This document shows positions 8,443 to 16,152 of a stretch of DNA of 64,000 bases, piece by piece. Position 1 is the stretch's first letter; every line of letters begins with the position of its first letter. The DNA is taken from the NCBI RefSeq assembly GCF_900090305.1, contig NZ_LT607751.1, positions 2,108,001-2,172,000 of the forward strand, read 5' to 3'. The stretch comes from Micromonospora siamensis (GTDB lineage: Bacteria; Actinomycetota; Actinomycetes; Mycobacteriales; Micromonosporaceae). Made by a program: the position numbers and the translations under genes. The notes beneath the pieces were generated by a model. It did not search any database. It was not told the DNA's origin and was given only the letters and a program-made list of their open reading frames with translations.

Positions 8443-9003
8443 TCAGGCCCCGGCGCCGGCGAGCAGCTTGGTGGCGTCCAGGGTGTCGCCACCGGAGTTC
8501 CAGTTGCACGGGCAGAGCTCGTCGGTCTGCAGGGCGTCGAGCACCCGCAGCACCTCGGAGACGTTGCGGCCGACGGAGCCGGCGGTGACCATGGCGAACT
8601 GGATCTCATTGTTCGGGTCGACGATGAAGGTGGCCCGCTGGGCGACGCCGTCGGAGCCGAGCACGCCGCACGCCTCGGTCAGCTCGCGCTTGATGTCGCT
8701 GAGCATCGGGAACGGCAGGTCGCGCAGGTCCGGGTGGTCCTTGCGCCACGCGTAGTGGACGAACTCGTTGTCCACCGACACGCCCAGCACCTGGGCGTCG
8801 CGGTCGGCGAACTCGCCGTTGAGCCGGCCGAACTCGGCGATCTCCGTCGGGCAGATGAAGGTGAAGTCCTTCGGCCAGAAGAAGACCACCCGCCACTGGC
8901 CCTCGTGGGACTTGTGGTTGATCGTCTCGAACGCCTTGTCGGCGTCGAGCGACACGCAGGCGGTGAGTTCGTACTCGGGGAAGCGGTCACCGACGGTGAG
9001 CAC
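8443..9003 (-). CDS. ahpC: Alkyl hydroperoxide reductase AhpC (2-Cys peroxiredoxin)
   Basis: The protein has 186 residues. Peroxidatic Cys51 lies in FFWPKDFTFICPTE, and resolving cysteines 164 and 166 lie in ELCPCNW; this three-cysteine pattern is that of mycobacterial AhpC. It reduces peroxides and peroxynitrite in the cytosol. The GTG start at 9003 has AAGGAGG five nt upstream. No oxyR is present next to it, although oxyR is often divergent from ahpC in actinobacteria. A 21-bp dyad at 9045-9065 is the only visible candidate operator. Confidence 0.97.
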   Translation of the reverse strand: MLTVGDRFPEYELTACVSLDADKAFETINHKSHEGQWRVVFFWPKDFTFICPTEIAEFGRLNGEFADRDAQVLGVSVDNEFVHYAWRKDHPDLRDLPFPMLSDIKRELTEACGVLGSDGVAQRATFIVDPNNEIQFAMVTAGSVGRNVSEVLRVLDALQTDELCPCNWNSGGDTLDATKLLAGAGA

Positions 9004-9044
9004 AGGTCCTCCTTGACAGTGGCTCGTCAGCGGCGCGAGGCCGA

Positions 9045-9065
9045 TAACTGGATCGGTTCCAGATA
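9045..9065 (-). promoter_or_regulatory. Dyad upstream of ahpC, candidate peroxide-response operator
   Basis: TA-A-CTGGA, five bases, TCCAG-A-TA forms a near-perfect 21-bp dyad 42-62 nt upstream of the ahpC start. It overlaps a weak -10-like TTATCG on the minus strand. The regulator is unknown. Confidence 0.4.
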
Positions 9066-9240
9066 CTTCCGCAGCGCTCCTCGTGCCTGCTCGGCTCCCG
9101 GACCACTTGTGAAGTCGATCACCAGCGCCGGGCTCCCGGGCCGGAGCGGGCGCGGCGGGGTTGATGACGACGCTGGGTGACTATCCCGCGATGTGGATTG
9201 CCGCTCCCAAAACCAGCGGGGCGGTGGCAGACTACGAATC

Positions 9241-9270
9241 GTGACCAGCACCGTACTGATTAGCCCCTGA
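9241..9270 (+). CDS. Branched-chain amino-acid leader peptide MTSTVLISP
   Basis: A nine-codon reading frame (GTG ACC AGC ACC GTA CTG ATT AGC CCC, then TGA) encodes Thr, Ser, Thr, Val, Leu, Ile in a row. These are exactly the amino acids linked to branched-chain biosynthesis. It lies 33 nt before a rho-independent hairpin and 115 nt before citramalate synthase, the layout of a translation-coupled transcription attenuator. There is no Shine-Dalgarno sequence; CAGACT seven nt upstream could be the -10 of a leaderless transcript. The reading frame is read directly; ribosome stalling on Val/Leu/Ile codons is inferred from known leu/ilv leaders. Confidence 0.7.
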   Translation: MTSTVLISP

Positions 9271-9302
9271 CGCGCCGGCATCCTCCCCCTCGCCGAGCGC
9301 GT

Positions 9303-9333
9303 AGACCTCCCGCATCCGCTGGAGGTCTTTTTG
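9303..9333 (+). terminator. Attenuator terminator upstream of cimA
   Basis: An 8-bp stem (AGACCTCC with GGAGGTCT, loop of 10) is followed by TTTTTGTTT. A second CCTCC at 9282-9286, just after the leader-peptide stop, could pair with the same GGAGG (9321-9325) and act as antiterminator. It lies 52 nt before the cimA start. Confidence 0.75.
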
Positions 9334-9384
9334 TTTGCTCCGCACCGCCCCGACGAACCCGCACCGAAGACAGAAGGGACCCCC

Positions 9385-10968
9385 ATGACCTTCCAGGTGT
9401 ACGACACCACGCTGCGCGACGGCGCGCAGCGCGAAGGGCTCAGCTACTCCGTCGTCGACAAGCTGGCCGTCGCCCAGCTGCTCGACGAGTTCGGGGTGGG
9501 CTTCATCGAGGGGGGCTGGCCCGGGGCGGTACCCAAGGACACCGAGTTCTTCCGCCGGGCCCGCAAGGAACTCGACCTGCGCCACGCGGTCTTCGCCGCG
9601 TTCGGGGCCACCCGCCGGGCCGGGGTCGCGGTGGACGCCGACCCGCAGGTGCGCGGCCTGCTCGACGCCGAGACCCCGGTGGTCACCCTGGTCGCCAAGG
9701 CCGACCTGCGGCACGTCGAACGGGCCCTGCGGACCACCCCGGCCGAGAACCTGGCGATGATCCGCGACACGGTGGCCCACCTGGTCCGCCACGACCGGCG
9801 GGTCTTCGTCGACGGCGAGCACTTCTTCGACGGCTACCGGCACGACCCGGCCTACGGCGCCACCGTGGTGGAGACCGCCCTCGCCGCCGGCGCCGAACGC
9901 TTCGTGCTCTGCGACACCAACGGCGGCATGCTCCCCTCCCAGGTCACCGCCGTCATCGCCGACCTCACCGCGCGGACCGGCGTGGCGCCGGAACTGCTCG
10001 GCATGCACGCCCAGAACGACACCGCCTGCGCCGTGGCCAACACCATCGCCGCCGTCGAGGCCGGGGTCCGGCACGTCCAGGGCACCGCCAACGGGTACGG
10101 CGAGCGGCCGGGCAACGCCGACATCTTCGCTGTGGTCGGCAACCTCCAGCTCAAGCTCGGGCTGCCCGTCCTACCGGCCGGGTGCCTGGAGCAGATGGTG
10201 CGGGTCTCGCACGCCATCGCCGAGATCGCCAACATCGTCCCCGACACCCACCAGGCGTACGCCGGGGCCGCCGCCTTCGCCCACAAGGCGGGGCTGCACG
10301 CGAGCGCGATCAAGGTCGACCCGTTGCTCTACAACCACGTCGACCCGTCGGTGGTGGGCAACGACATGCGGATCCTGGTCACCGAGATGGCCGGCCGGGC
10401 CAGCGTCGAGCTGAAGAGCCGCGAGCTTGGCCTGGACCTGGCCGGCCATCCGGAGGCGCTGTCGAAGGTGACCGGCCGGGTCAAGGAGCTGGAGGCGGAC
10501 GGCTGGTCCTTCGAGGCCGCCGACGCCTCCTTCGAGCTGCTGGTCCGCTCGGAGCTGCCCGGCGGGGCGGCCCCCCGGCCGTTCGCCCTGGAGTCGTACC
10601 GGGTGCAGGTGGAGCACCGGGAGGACGGCGCGGTGGTCTCCGAGGCCACCGTCAAGATCCGGGTACGCGGCGAGCGGGTGATCGCCACCGCCGAGGGGAA
10701 CGGCCCGATCAACGCCCTCGACGAGGCGCTGCGGGTCGGGCTGTCCCGGCACTACCCGGAGCTGCTGAGCTTCGAACTGGCCGACTACAAGGTGCGGATC
10801 CTGGAGGGCAGCCACGGCACCGGGGCGGTGACCCGGGTGCTGGTGGAGACCGTGGACGGGGCCGGCAACGACTGGACCACCGTCGGGGTGCACCCGAACG
10901 TGGTCGAGGCATCCTGGCACGCCCTGGTCGACGCGCTCACCTACGGCCTCGCCCGCACCCGGGTGTAG
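9385..10968 (+). CDS. cimA: Citramalate synthase
   Basis: The protein has 527 residues; the ATG at 9385 has AGAAGGGA upstream. The HMGL-like TIM barrel opens with VYDTTLRDGAQREG (metal and substrate residues) and contains LCDTNGGMLP and the metal-binding HAQNDTACAVAN. The C-terminal third is a LeuA-type allosteric dimer domain (EGNGPINALDEALR, YKVRILEGSHGTGA). The DGEHFFDGY and KAGLHASAIKVDP blocks favour the CimA (TIGR00977) branch over true 2-isopropylmalate synthase. It condenses pyruvate with acetyl-CoA to citramalate, a threonine-independent route to 2-oxobutanoate and isoleucine. The upstream leader peptide and terminator suggest attenuation by branched-chain amino-acid supply. It is monocistronic. 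Confidence 0.92.
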   Translation: MTFQVYDTTLRDGAQREGLSYSVVDKLAVAQLLDEFGVGFIEGGWPGAVPKDTEFFRRARKELDLRHAVFAAFGATRRAGVAVDADPQVRGLLDAETPVVTLVAKADLRHVERALRTTPAENLAMIRDTVAHLVRHDRRVFVDGEHFFDGYRHDPAYGATVVETALAAGAERFVLCDTNGGMLPSQVTAVIADLTARTGVAPELLGMHAQNDTACAVANTIAAVEAGVRHVQGTANGYGERPGNADIFAVVGNLQLKLGLPVLPAGCLEQMVRVSHAIAEIANIVPDTHQAYAGAAAFAHKAGLHASAIKVDPLLYNHVDPSVVGNDMRILVTEMAGRASVELKSRELGLDLAGHPEALSKVTGRVKELEADGWSFEAADASFELLVRSELPGGAAPRPFALESYRVQVEHREDGAVVSEATVKIRVRGERVIATAEGNGPINALDEALRVGLSRHYPELLSFELADYKVRILEGSHGTGAVTRVLVETVDGAGNDWTTVGVHPNVVEASWHALVDALTYGLARTRV

Positions 10969-10983
10969 GAGCGGCGGGGCGGC

Positions 10984-11970
10984 TCAGCCGGTGGGCAGGC
11001 GCAGCTCGGCGAGGACCGCCCGGTGGTCGCTGCCGGGCAACCCGTGCACGTCGACCGCGCGTACCGCGATGCGGCGGTCGACCAGCACGTGGTCGATGGT
11101 GACCGGCGGGATCGGGTCGCCGTCGTACGGGCCCCAGGTGCCGACCAGGCCGGCGCCCACCGCGTCGGCGGCGTCGGCGTACCCGGTGTCGAGCAGGGCG
11201 CGCAGCGGCGCGTGGTCGAGGGTTGCGTTGAAGTCGCCGGCCAGGATGCGCAGCGGTCCGTCCGGGGTGGCCGGTGGCTGCCCGGCCAGGTCGGTGCGCC
11301 AGTCGTCGACCACCGACACCGACCAGGGCGCCGCCGGGTGGGCCGACTCGACCCGGACCGGTGGCGCCCCGGGCGCGGCGATGGTGGCCGACGCCTGGGT
11401 GAAGTTGAAGCCCCGGTTGCGGCGTACCTGGGGATCGGAGAGCGGGAACCGGCTGTAGAGCCCCGAGCCGGTGGTGCCGACCTCGGGGTTGAGCTGCCGG
11501 TGGGGGAGCAGCGCGCCGAGGCCGGCCCGGTCCAGGCCCGCCGCGGCGCCCGGGGTGAACTCCTGCACCACCAGCACGTCGACCCGGTGGCGGCGGACCA
11601 GGCCGACCAGCTCGCCGGGGTCGGCGTCGCCGTGCAGCAGGTTGGCGGTGAGCAGCCGTACCGTCGGGCCGTGGGCCGCCGGCTGCCCGGCGGGCAGCGC
11701 GCGGGGGGCGACGACGGCGACCAGCGCGGCCGCGCTGACCCCCGCGACGACCGCCGGCCACCGGCGCCGCAGGGCGAGCGCCGCCACCAGCGCCAGCAGG
11801 CTCCATCCCGCGACGTACGGCGTGAAGGCCACCGCCTGCACCAGCGGCCCCCGCTCCAGCCCCGGCAGGCGGACCGCCGCCCAGCCGACCCCGGGCGCGA
11901 CGGCCAGCCAGCACAGGGCCGCCGCGGTCCGGCGGGCGGTGACGGTACGCGCAGCAGTGGCCGCAATCAT
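10984..11970 (-). CDS. Membrane-anchored endonuclease/exonuclease/phosphatase family protein
   Basis: The 328-residue product has two or three N-terminal hydrophobic segments (about residues 14-33, 45-63, 70-90) and then an EEP domain. Domain motifs are LLTANLLHG, VLVVQEFTP (catalytic Glu), LAGDFNATLDHAPLR (Asp/Asn), TIDHVLVD and GSDHRAVLAEL (catalytic Asp-His). This layout is common in actinobacterial extracytoplasmic phosphodiesterases; the substrate (nucleic acid, lipid or sugar phosphate) is not evident. The ATG at 11970 was chosen because 16 upstream in-frame codons add nothing domain-like. It converges with cimA, 15 nt apart. Confidence 0.85.
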   Translation of the reverse strand: MIAATAARTVTARRTAAALCWLAVAPGVGWAAVRLPGLERGPLVQAVAFTPYVAGWSLLALVAALALRRRWPAVVAGVSAAALVAVVAPRALPAGQPAAHGPTVRLLTANLLHGDADPGELVGLVRRHRVDVLVVQEFTPGAAAGLDRAGLGALLPHRQLNPEVGTTGSGLYSRFPLSDPQVRRNRGFNFTQASATIAAPGAPPVRVESAHPAAPWSVSVVDDWRTDLAGQPPATPDGPLRILAGDFNATLDHAPLRALLDTGYADAADAVGAGLVGTWGPYDGDPIPPVTIDHVLVDRRIAVRAVDVHGLPGSDHRAVLAELRLPTG

Positions 11971-12316
11971 GCCGATCACCGTATCCGCCCGCCCCTCAGC
12001 CCACTGCCCCGAAAACAATTCGTGAATGCCTCAGCGGTGACCTCTCACGATTTCCTCACCCCATTTAAGGGCTTGATCATCTATTGACGTGTCGCATTTT
12101 TCGGTGTTACGTTCCACCTGTTCGCAGCTCCTCATGCTCATCGGATTCGCTGGTCAGAGCGGGCCTTGGCGCGCTGTGGTGCAGTGTCCGAGAGGCTGCT
12201 GACGACAATTCTCCAGAGTAATCAGATCGTGTTGTCCACGCTGTTGCGCCGCAGTTTTTCCGACCCGCCACACGCGGTTCGGCCACATCATCTCGGCAAC
12301 TCGAGGGAGACCTGCC
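11971..12316. other. Intergenic region between divergent genes
   Basis: This 346-bp, locally AT-richer stretch separates the EEP gene from a secreted-protein gene. Apart from the promoter at 12084-12113 I see no gene or strong hairpin. Confidence 0.6.
12084..12113 (+). promoter_or_regulatory. Sigma70-type promoter
   Basis: TTGACG (12084-12089) and TACGTT (12108-12113) are 18 nt apart and point to the secreted-protein gene at 12317. The transcript leader would be about 195 nt. Confidence 0.55.
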
Positions 12317-12829
12317 ATGGCCACATTCCTGTCCCGCAACGCGCCGGCGGCGGCCGTCGCCGCCCTGACGCTCACCCTGGCGGGCGGCGGGATCGCCGCC
12401 GCCCGGGGCCCCGCCGACCGGCCGGCGGACCGCGTGCACCGGGTCGTCGTGCAACCGCCGGTCAGCGCGGAGGACGTCCGGACCGCGAAGGCCGCGCTGG
12501 CCTCCGCCGAGATGAGCACCATGGCCACCAGCCCCGGCACCGTCGCGTGGGCGGTGGTCAGCGCCAACGGCACCCTGCTGCGCGGTTCACCCGAGGTCTT
12601 CTCGGCGAAGCGGTACAGCACCGGGCAGTACCAGATCATCTTCCGCTACACCGTCTCCGGCAAGGGTTACGGCGCGACCGTCGGGACCACCGACCAGTAC
12701 AACGTCCCGCCGCCCGGCGAGGCCGCCGTCGCTCCCCGCAACGGCACGGTGAACGCCGTCTTCGTGGCGACCTACAGCTCGTCGGGCGCCCTCGCCGACA
12801 AGCCCTTCCATCTGGTGGTATTCAACTGA
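12317..12829 (+). CDS. Secreted hypothetical protein
   Basis: I do not recognise this 170-residue protein. It starts at ATG 12317 after GAGGGAGA. Residues 1-29 are a probable Sec signal peptide (hydrophobic AAAVAALTLTLAGGGIAAA). The mature part holds a short helical stretch (AEDVRTAKAALASAEMSTMA) and then a beta-rich region (VAWAVVSANGTLLRG, YQIIFRYTVSGKGYGATVGTTDQYN, VNAVFVATYSSSGALADKPFHLVVFN). No cysteines or catalytic motifs stand out. It is monocistronic, with a strong hairpin after the stop. An exported protein of unknown role is the most that can be said. Confidence 0.75.
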   Translation: MATFLSRNAPAAAVAALTLTLAGGGIAAARGPADRPADRVHRVVVQPPVSAEDVRTAKAALASAEMSTMATSPGTVAWAVVSANGTLLRGSPEVFSAKRYSTGQYQIIFRYTVSGKGYGATVGTTDQYNVPPPGEAAVAPRNGTVNAVFVATYSSSGALADKPFHLVVFN

Positions 12830-12836
12830 CCCCTCC

Positions 12837-12883
12837 CGGTGGGCGTCGGCCCCCGGTCCCCGGTGCGGGGCCGGCGCCCACCG
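12837..12883 (+). terminator. GC-rich hairpin terminator
   Basis: CGGTGGGCG and CGGCCCC pair with GGGGCCG and CGCCCACCG around a 13-nt loop, starting 8 nt after the stop codon. There is no T-run. Confidence 0.55.
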
Positions 12884-13074
12884 GCACCCCACCGTGGCCG
12901 CCCCGAGCGTGAACGCTCGCCCGGGCGGCGCTCGGACGTGTCATTCGTCCCCACCCGGCGCGGACGTCGGCCTTCGGCACCGGCCGGGCGGTTCGTGCCC
13001 GATTCCCGCCCACCGGCCCCGTCCGGGCCGGACAATCCCACGTTTGTCGCCGTCCTTCGCGGGAAGCAAGCACC

Positions 13075-14121
13075 GTGACGGACATCTCGGACACCCTGGC
13101 CGGCCTGCCCAGCCCGGCCGCGGCCGACGCGGCCGGTGCGGACCTGGAACAGACCCTCCTCGAGGTCAAACGCGTGATCGTCGGGCAGGACCGGCTCGTC
13201 GAGCGCCTGCTCACCGCCCTCGTCGCCAACGGGCACTGCCTGCTGGAGGGGGTGCCCGGCGTGGCCAAGACGCTCGCCGCGCAGACCCTCGCCACCGTGG
13301 TCGGCGGCACGTTCTCCCGGATCCAGTTCACCCCGGACCTGGTTCCCTCCGACATCGTCGGCACCCGCATCTACCGGGCGTCCCAGGAGAGCTTCGACAT
13401 CGAGCTCGGTCCGATCATGGCGAACCTGGTGCTGGCCGACGAGATCAACCGTGCGCCGGCGAAGGTGCAGTCCGCGCTGCTGGAGGCGATGGCGGAGCGG
13501 CAGGTCTCCATCGGCGGGCGGAGCTGGCCGGTGCCGGAGCCGTTCCTGGTGCTCGCCACCCAGAACCCGATCGAGTCCGAGGGCGTCTACCAACTGCCGG
13601 AGGCGCAGCGGGACCGGTTCCTCATGAAGATCACCGTGGACTACCCGAGCGACGCGGACGAGCTGACCATCCTCTACCGGATGAGCAGCGACCGACCCAC
13701 CCCGCGTACGGTGCTCGACCCACACCGGCTGCGGGACCTGCAACGCAGCGCCGAGGGGGTCTTCGTCCACCACGCGATCGCCGAGTACGTCGTCCGGCTC
13801 ATCCTGGCCACCCGCGACCCCGGCCGGTTCGGCCTGGCCGACATGGCCGCCCAACTGGCGTACGGGGCCAGCCCCCGGGCCACCCTGGGCCTGGTCGCGG
13901 CGGCCCGGGCCCAGGCCCTGCTGCGCGGCCGGGAGTACGTCACCCCGGAGGACGTCCGGGAACTCGCCGTCGACGTGCTGGCCCACCGGCTGGTGCTCAC
14001 CTTCGACGCGGTGGCCGACGGGGTGGCCGCCGAGGCCGTGGTCCGCCGGCTGGTCGAGGCGGTGCCACCGCCCCGGGTCGCCGCGCAGCCCGAGTACCCG
14101 GCCGACCTGGCGGCGGCATGA
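13075..14121 (+). CDS. MoxR-family AAA+ ATPase
   Basis: The protein has 348 residues. Walker A is GVPGVAKT, Walker B VLADEINRAP, sensor-1 LATQNP, and the arginine-rich EAQRDRFLMKI and SPRATLGL motifs are typical of MoxR. Such ATPases act as chaperones that mature or assemble partners carrying von Willebrand A domains. Its ATGA overlap with the DUF58 gene, which in turn overlaps the VWA gene, makes a coupled MoxR-DUF58-VWA operon. GTG 13075 is used, preceded by GGGAAGC. The complex it serves here is unknown. Confidence 0.93.
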   Translation: MTDISDTLAGLPSPAAADAAGADLEQTLLEVKRVIVGQDRLVERLLTALVANGHCLLEGVPGVAKTLAAQTLATVVGGTFSRIQFTPDLVPSDIVGTRIYRASQESFDIELGPIMANLVLADEINRAPAKVQSALLEAMAERQVSIGGRSWPVPEPFLVLATQNPIESEGVYQLPEAQRDRFLMKITVDYPSDADELTILYRMSSDRPTPRTVLDPHRLRDLQRSAEGVFVHHAIAEYVVRLILATRDPGRFGLADMAAQLAYGASPRATLGLVAAARAQALLRGREYVTPEDVRELAVDVLAHRLVLTFDAVADGVAAEAVVRRLVEAVPPPRVAAQPEYPADLAAA

Positions 14122-15155
14122 GGCGCCGACCGGCGCCCGCCCCACCCGCCGGGCCCGGCCTGGGTGCGCTCACCCCGGACCAGCGGCTGCGTCGGCTGGA
14201 ACTGACCGTCACCCGCCGGTTGGACGGACTGCTGCACGGCCAGCACCGGGGCCTGCTCCCCGGCCCGGGCAGCGAGGCCGCCGGCAGCCGTGAATACCGC
14301 CCGGGGGAGGACGAGGTACGCCGGATGGACTGGGCGGTCACCGCCCGCACCGCCGTCCCGCACGTACGCGAGGTCGACGCCGACCGGGAACTCACCACCT
14401 GGCTGCTGGTGGACGCCAGCCCCAGCATGGAGTTCGGCACCGCAGAGCTGGACAAGCGGGAGCTGGCGGTGGCGGCGGTCGCCGCGGTCGGCTTCCTCAC
14501 CGCCGGCACCGGCAACCGGCTCGGCGCCCAGGTGCTCGGCCCGACCGGGCTGCGCCGGTTTCCGGCCCGCGGTGGACGTACCCATCTGCTGGGGTTGTTG
14601 CGCGCCCTGCTCGACGCGCCCCGCGCCGGCGACCGGCCGGGAGCCGACGGCCGGCCCACGGTCGCGGGCGGCCCGGTGGGCGCGGCCCCGTCCGGGCTGG
14701 CCGAGGCGCTCACCGCCGTGCAGCGGGTGGCGCTTCGACGTGGCCTGGTCGTCCTGGTCTCGGACTTCCTCGACGACCTGCCCGACGACCCGGCCGCCGC
14801 GGCGCCCTGGGAACCGGCGCTGCGCCGGCTCGCCGCCCGCCACCAGGTGCTCGCCGTCGAGGTGACCGACCCCCGGGAGTGGGAGCTGCCGGATGTCGGC
14901 CTGATCACCCTCGCCGACCCGGAGACCGGCCGCCGGCGCGAGGTCTGGACCGGCGATCCGGGGCTGCGCCAGCGGTTCGCCGACGCCGCGACGGCCCAAC
15001 GCGACCAGGTACGCCAGCTGCTGCGCCGGTGCGGGGCGACCCACCTGGCGCTGCGTACCGACCGGGACTGGGCGGCCGACATCGTCCGGCACGTGCACGC
15101 CCAGCGCCGGCTCGCCGCCGCGCCGGTCGGGGTGGCCCGGGGAGGTGCCGCGTGA
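14118..15155 (+). CDS. DUF58 domain protein
   Basis: A 345-residue cytosolic protein overlaps moxR by four nt (ATGA). The DUF58 hallmark region GSREYRPGEDEVRRMDWAVTART is at residues 57-79. It is followed by a VWA-like core with a MIDAS-type LLVDASPSME (about 95-104) and RRGLVVLVSDFLDDLP. DUF58 proteins are standard partners of MoxR ATPases; the MIDAS-like site may bind a metal or a partner protein. The C-terminus (LRTDRDWAADIVRHVHAQRRLAA) is typical of the family. Confidence 0.9.
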   Translation: MRRRPAPAPPAGPGLGALTPDQRLRRLELTVTRRLDGLLHGQHRGLLPGPGSEAAGSREYRPGEDEVRRMDWAVTARTAVPHVREVDADRELTTWLLVDASPSMEFGTAELDKRELAVAAVAAVGFLTAGTGNRLGAQVLGPTGLRRFPARGGRTHLLGLLRALLDAPRAGDRPGADGRPTVAGGPVGAAPSGLAEALTAVQRVALRRGLVVLVSDFLDDLPDDPAAAAPWEPALRRLAARHQVLAVEVTDPREWELPDVGLITLADPETGRRREVWTGDPGLRQRFADAATAQRDQVRQLLRRCGATHLALRTDRDWAADIVRHVHAQRRLAAAPVGVARGGAA

Positions 15156-16111
15156 CCTGGCAGTCACCCGTACGCCTGTGGCTGCTGCTCGGCGTGGCGG
15201 CCCTCACGGTCGGCTACCTGGTCGCCCAGCGCCGCCGCAGCCGGTACGCGGTCCGGTTCACCAACCTGCGGCTGCTGGACCGGGTCGCGCCGCACCGCCC
15301 GGGCTGGCGGCGGCACCTGCCGGCCGGCCTCTTCCTGGCCATGCTCGCCCTGCTGGTGGTCGGTTTCGCCCGGCCCAGCGCCGAGGTGCGGGTGCCCCGG
15401 GAGCGGGCCACCGTCATGGTCGCGGTGGACGTCTCCACCTCGATGCTCGCCACCGACGTGGAGCCCGACCGGCTCGGCGCGGCCCGGGACGCGGCCCGGC
15501 GGTTCGTCGACGGGCTGCCCGACGAGTTCAACGTGGGGCTGGTGGCGTTCGCCGGCAGCGCCGCCGTGGTGGTGCCGCCGAGCACCGACCGGGAGGCCCT
15601 GCACGAGGGCATCGACCGGCTGGCCGAGGGGATGACCGGGGTGCAGGGCACCGCGATCGGGGAGGCGATCAGCACCTCGCTGGGCGCGGTGAAGAGCATC
15701 GACGACAAGGCCGCCAAGCATCCGCCACCGGCCCGGATCATCCTGCTCTCCGACGGCGCCAACACCTCGGGGGCGGACCCGATGGAGGCGGCCTCCTCGG
15801 CGGTGGCGGCCAAGGTGCCGGTGCACGCCATCTCGTTCGGCACGCCGACCGGGTTCGTGGACCGGGGCGGCCGGGCGATCCAGGTGCCGGTGGACGGGCA
15901 GACCCTCAAGGCGGTCGCCGAGCAGACCGGTGGCGGCTTCCACGAGGCCACCACCCGGCAGGAGCTGCGGGCCGTCTACGACGACATCGGCAGCTCGGTC
16001 GGCTACCGCACCGAGCGGCAGGACGTCTCCGCCCGGTTCATCGGGCTCGGGCTGGTCTTCGCCATGGGCGCCGCCGCCGGATCGATGCGCTGGTTCTCCC
16101 GGCTGCCCTGA
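15152..16111 (+). CDS. VWA-domain membrane protein (BatA-like)
   Basis: The protein has 319 residues and a GTGA overlap with DUF58. Two N-terminal membrane helices (about 7-24 and 55-73) precede a VWA domain with a complete MIDAS: VAVDVSTSM (DxSxS), the GTAIGEAI threonine and LLSDGANTSG. A third helix (about 292-311) near the C-terminus gives the BatA/Bacteroides-aerotolerance layout. It should face the membrane surface and receive the MoxR/DUF58 machinery. BatB/BatD partners and a TPR protein are absent here. Confidence 0.9.
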   Translation: MTWQSPVRLWLLLGVAALTVGYLVAQRRRSRYAVRFTNLRLLDRVAPHRPGWRRHLPAGLFLAMLALLVVGFARPSAEVRVPRERATVMVAVDVSTSMLATDVEPDRLGAARDAARRFVDGLPDEFNVGLVAFAGSAAVVVPPSTDREALHEGIDRLAEGMTGVQGTAIGEAISTSLGAVKSIDDKAAKHPPPARIILLSDGANTSGADPMEAASSAVAAKVPVHAISFGTPTGFVDRGGRAIQVPVDGQTLKAVAEQTGGGFHEATTRQELRAVYDDIGSSVGYRTERQDVSARFIGLGLVFAMGAAAGSMRWFSRLP

Positions 16112-16152
16112 GGCGGCGCCGCGACCCGTACCGAACACGTGAGGAGCGATGC

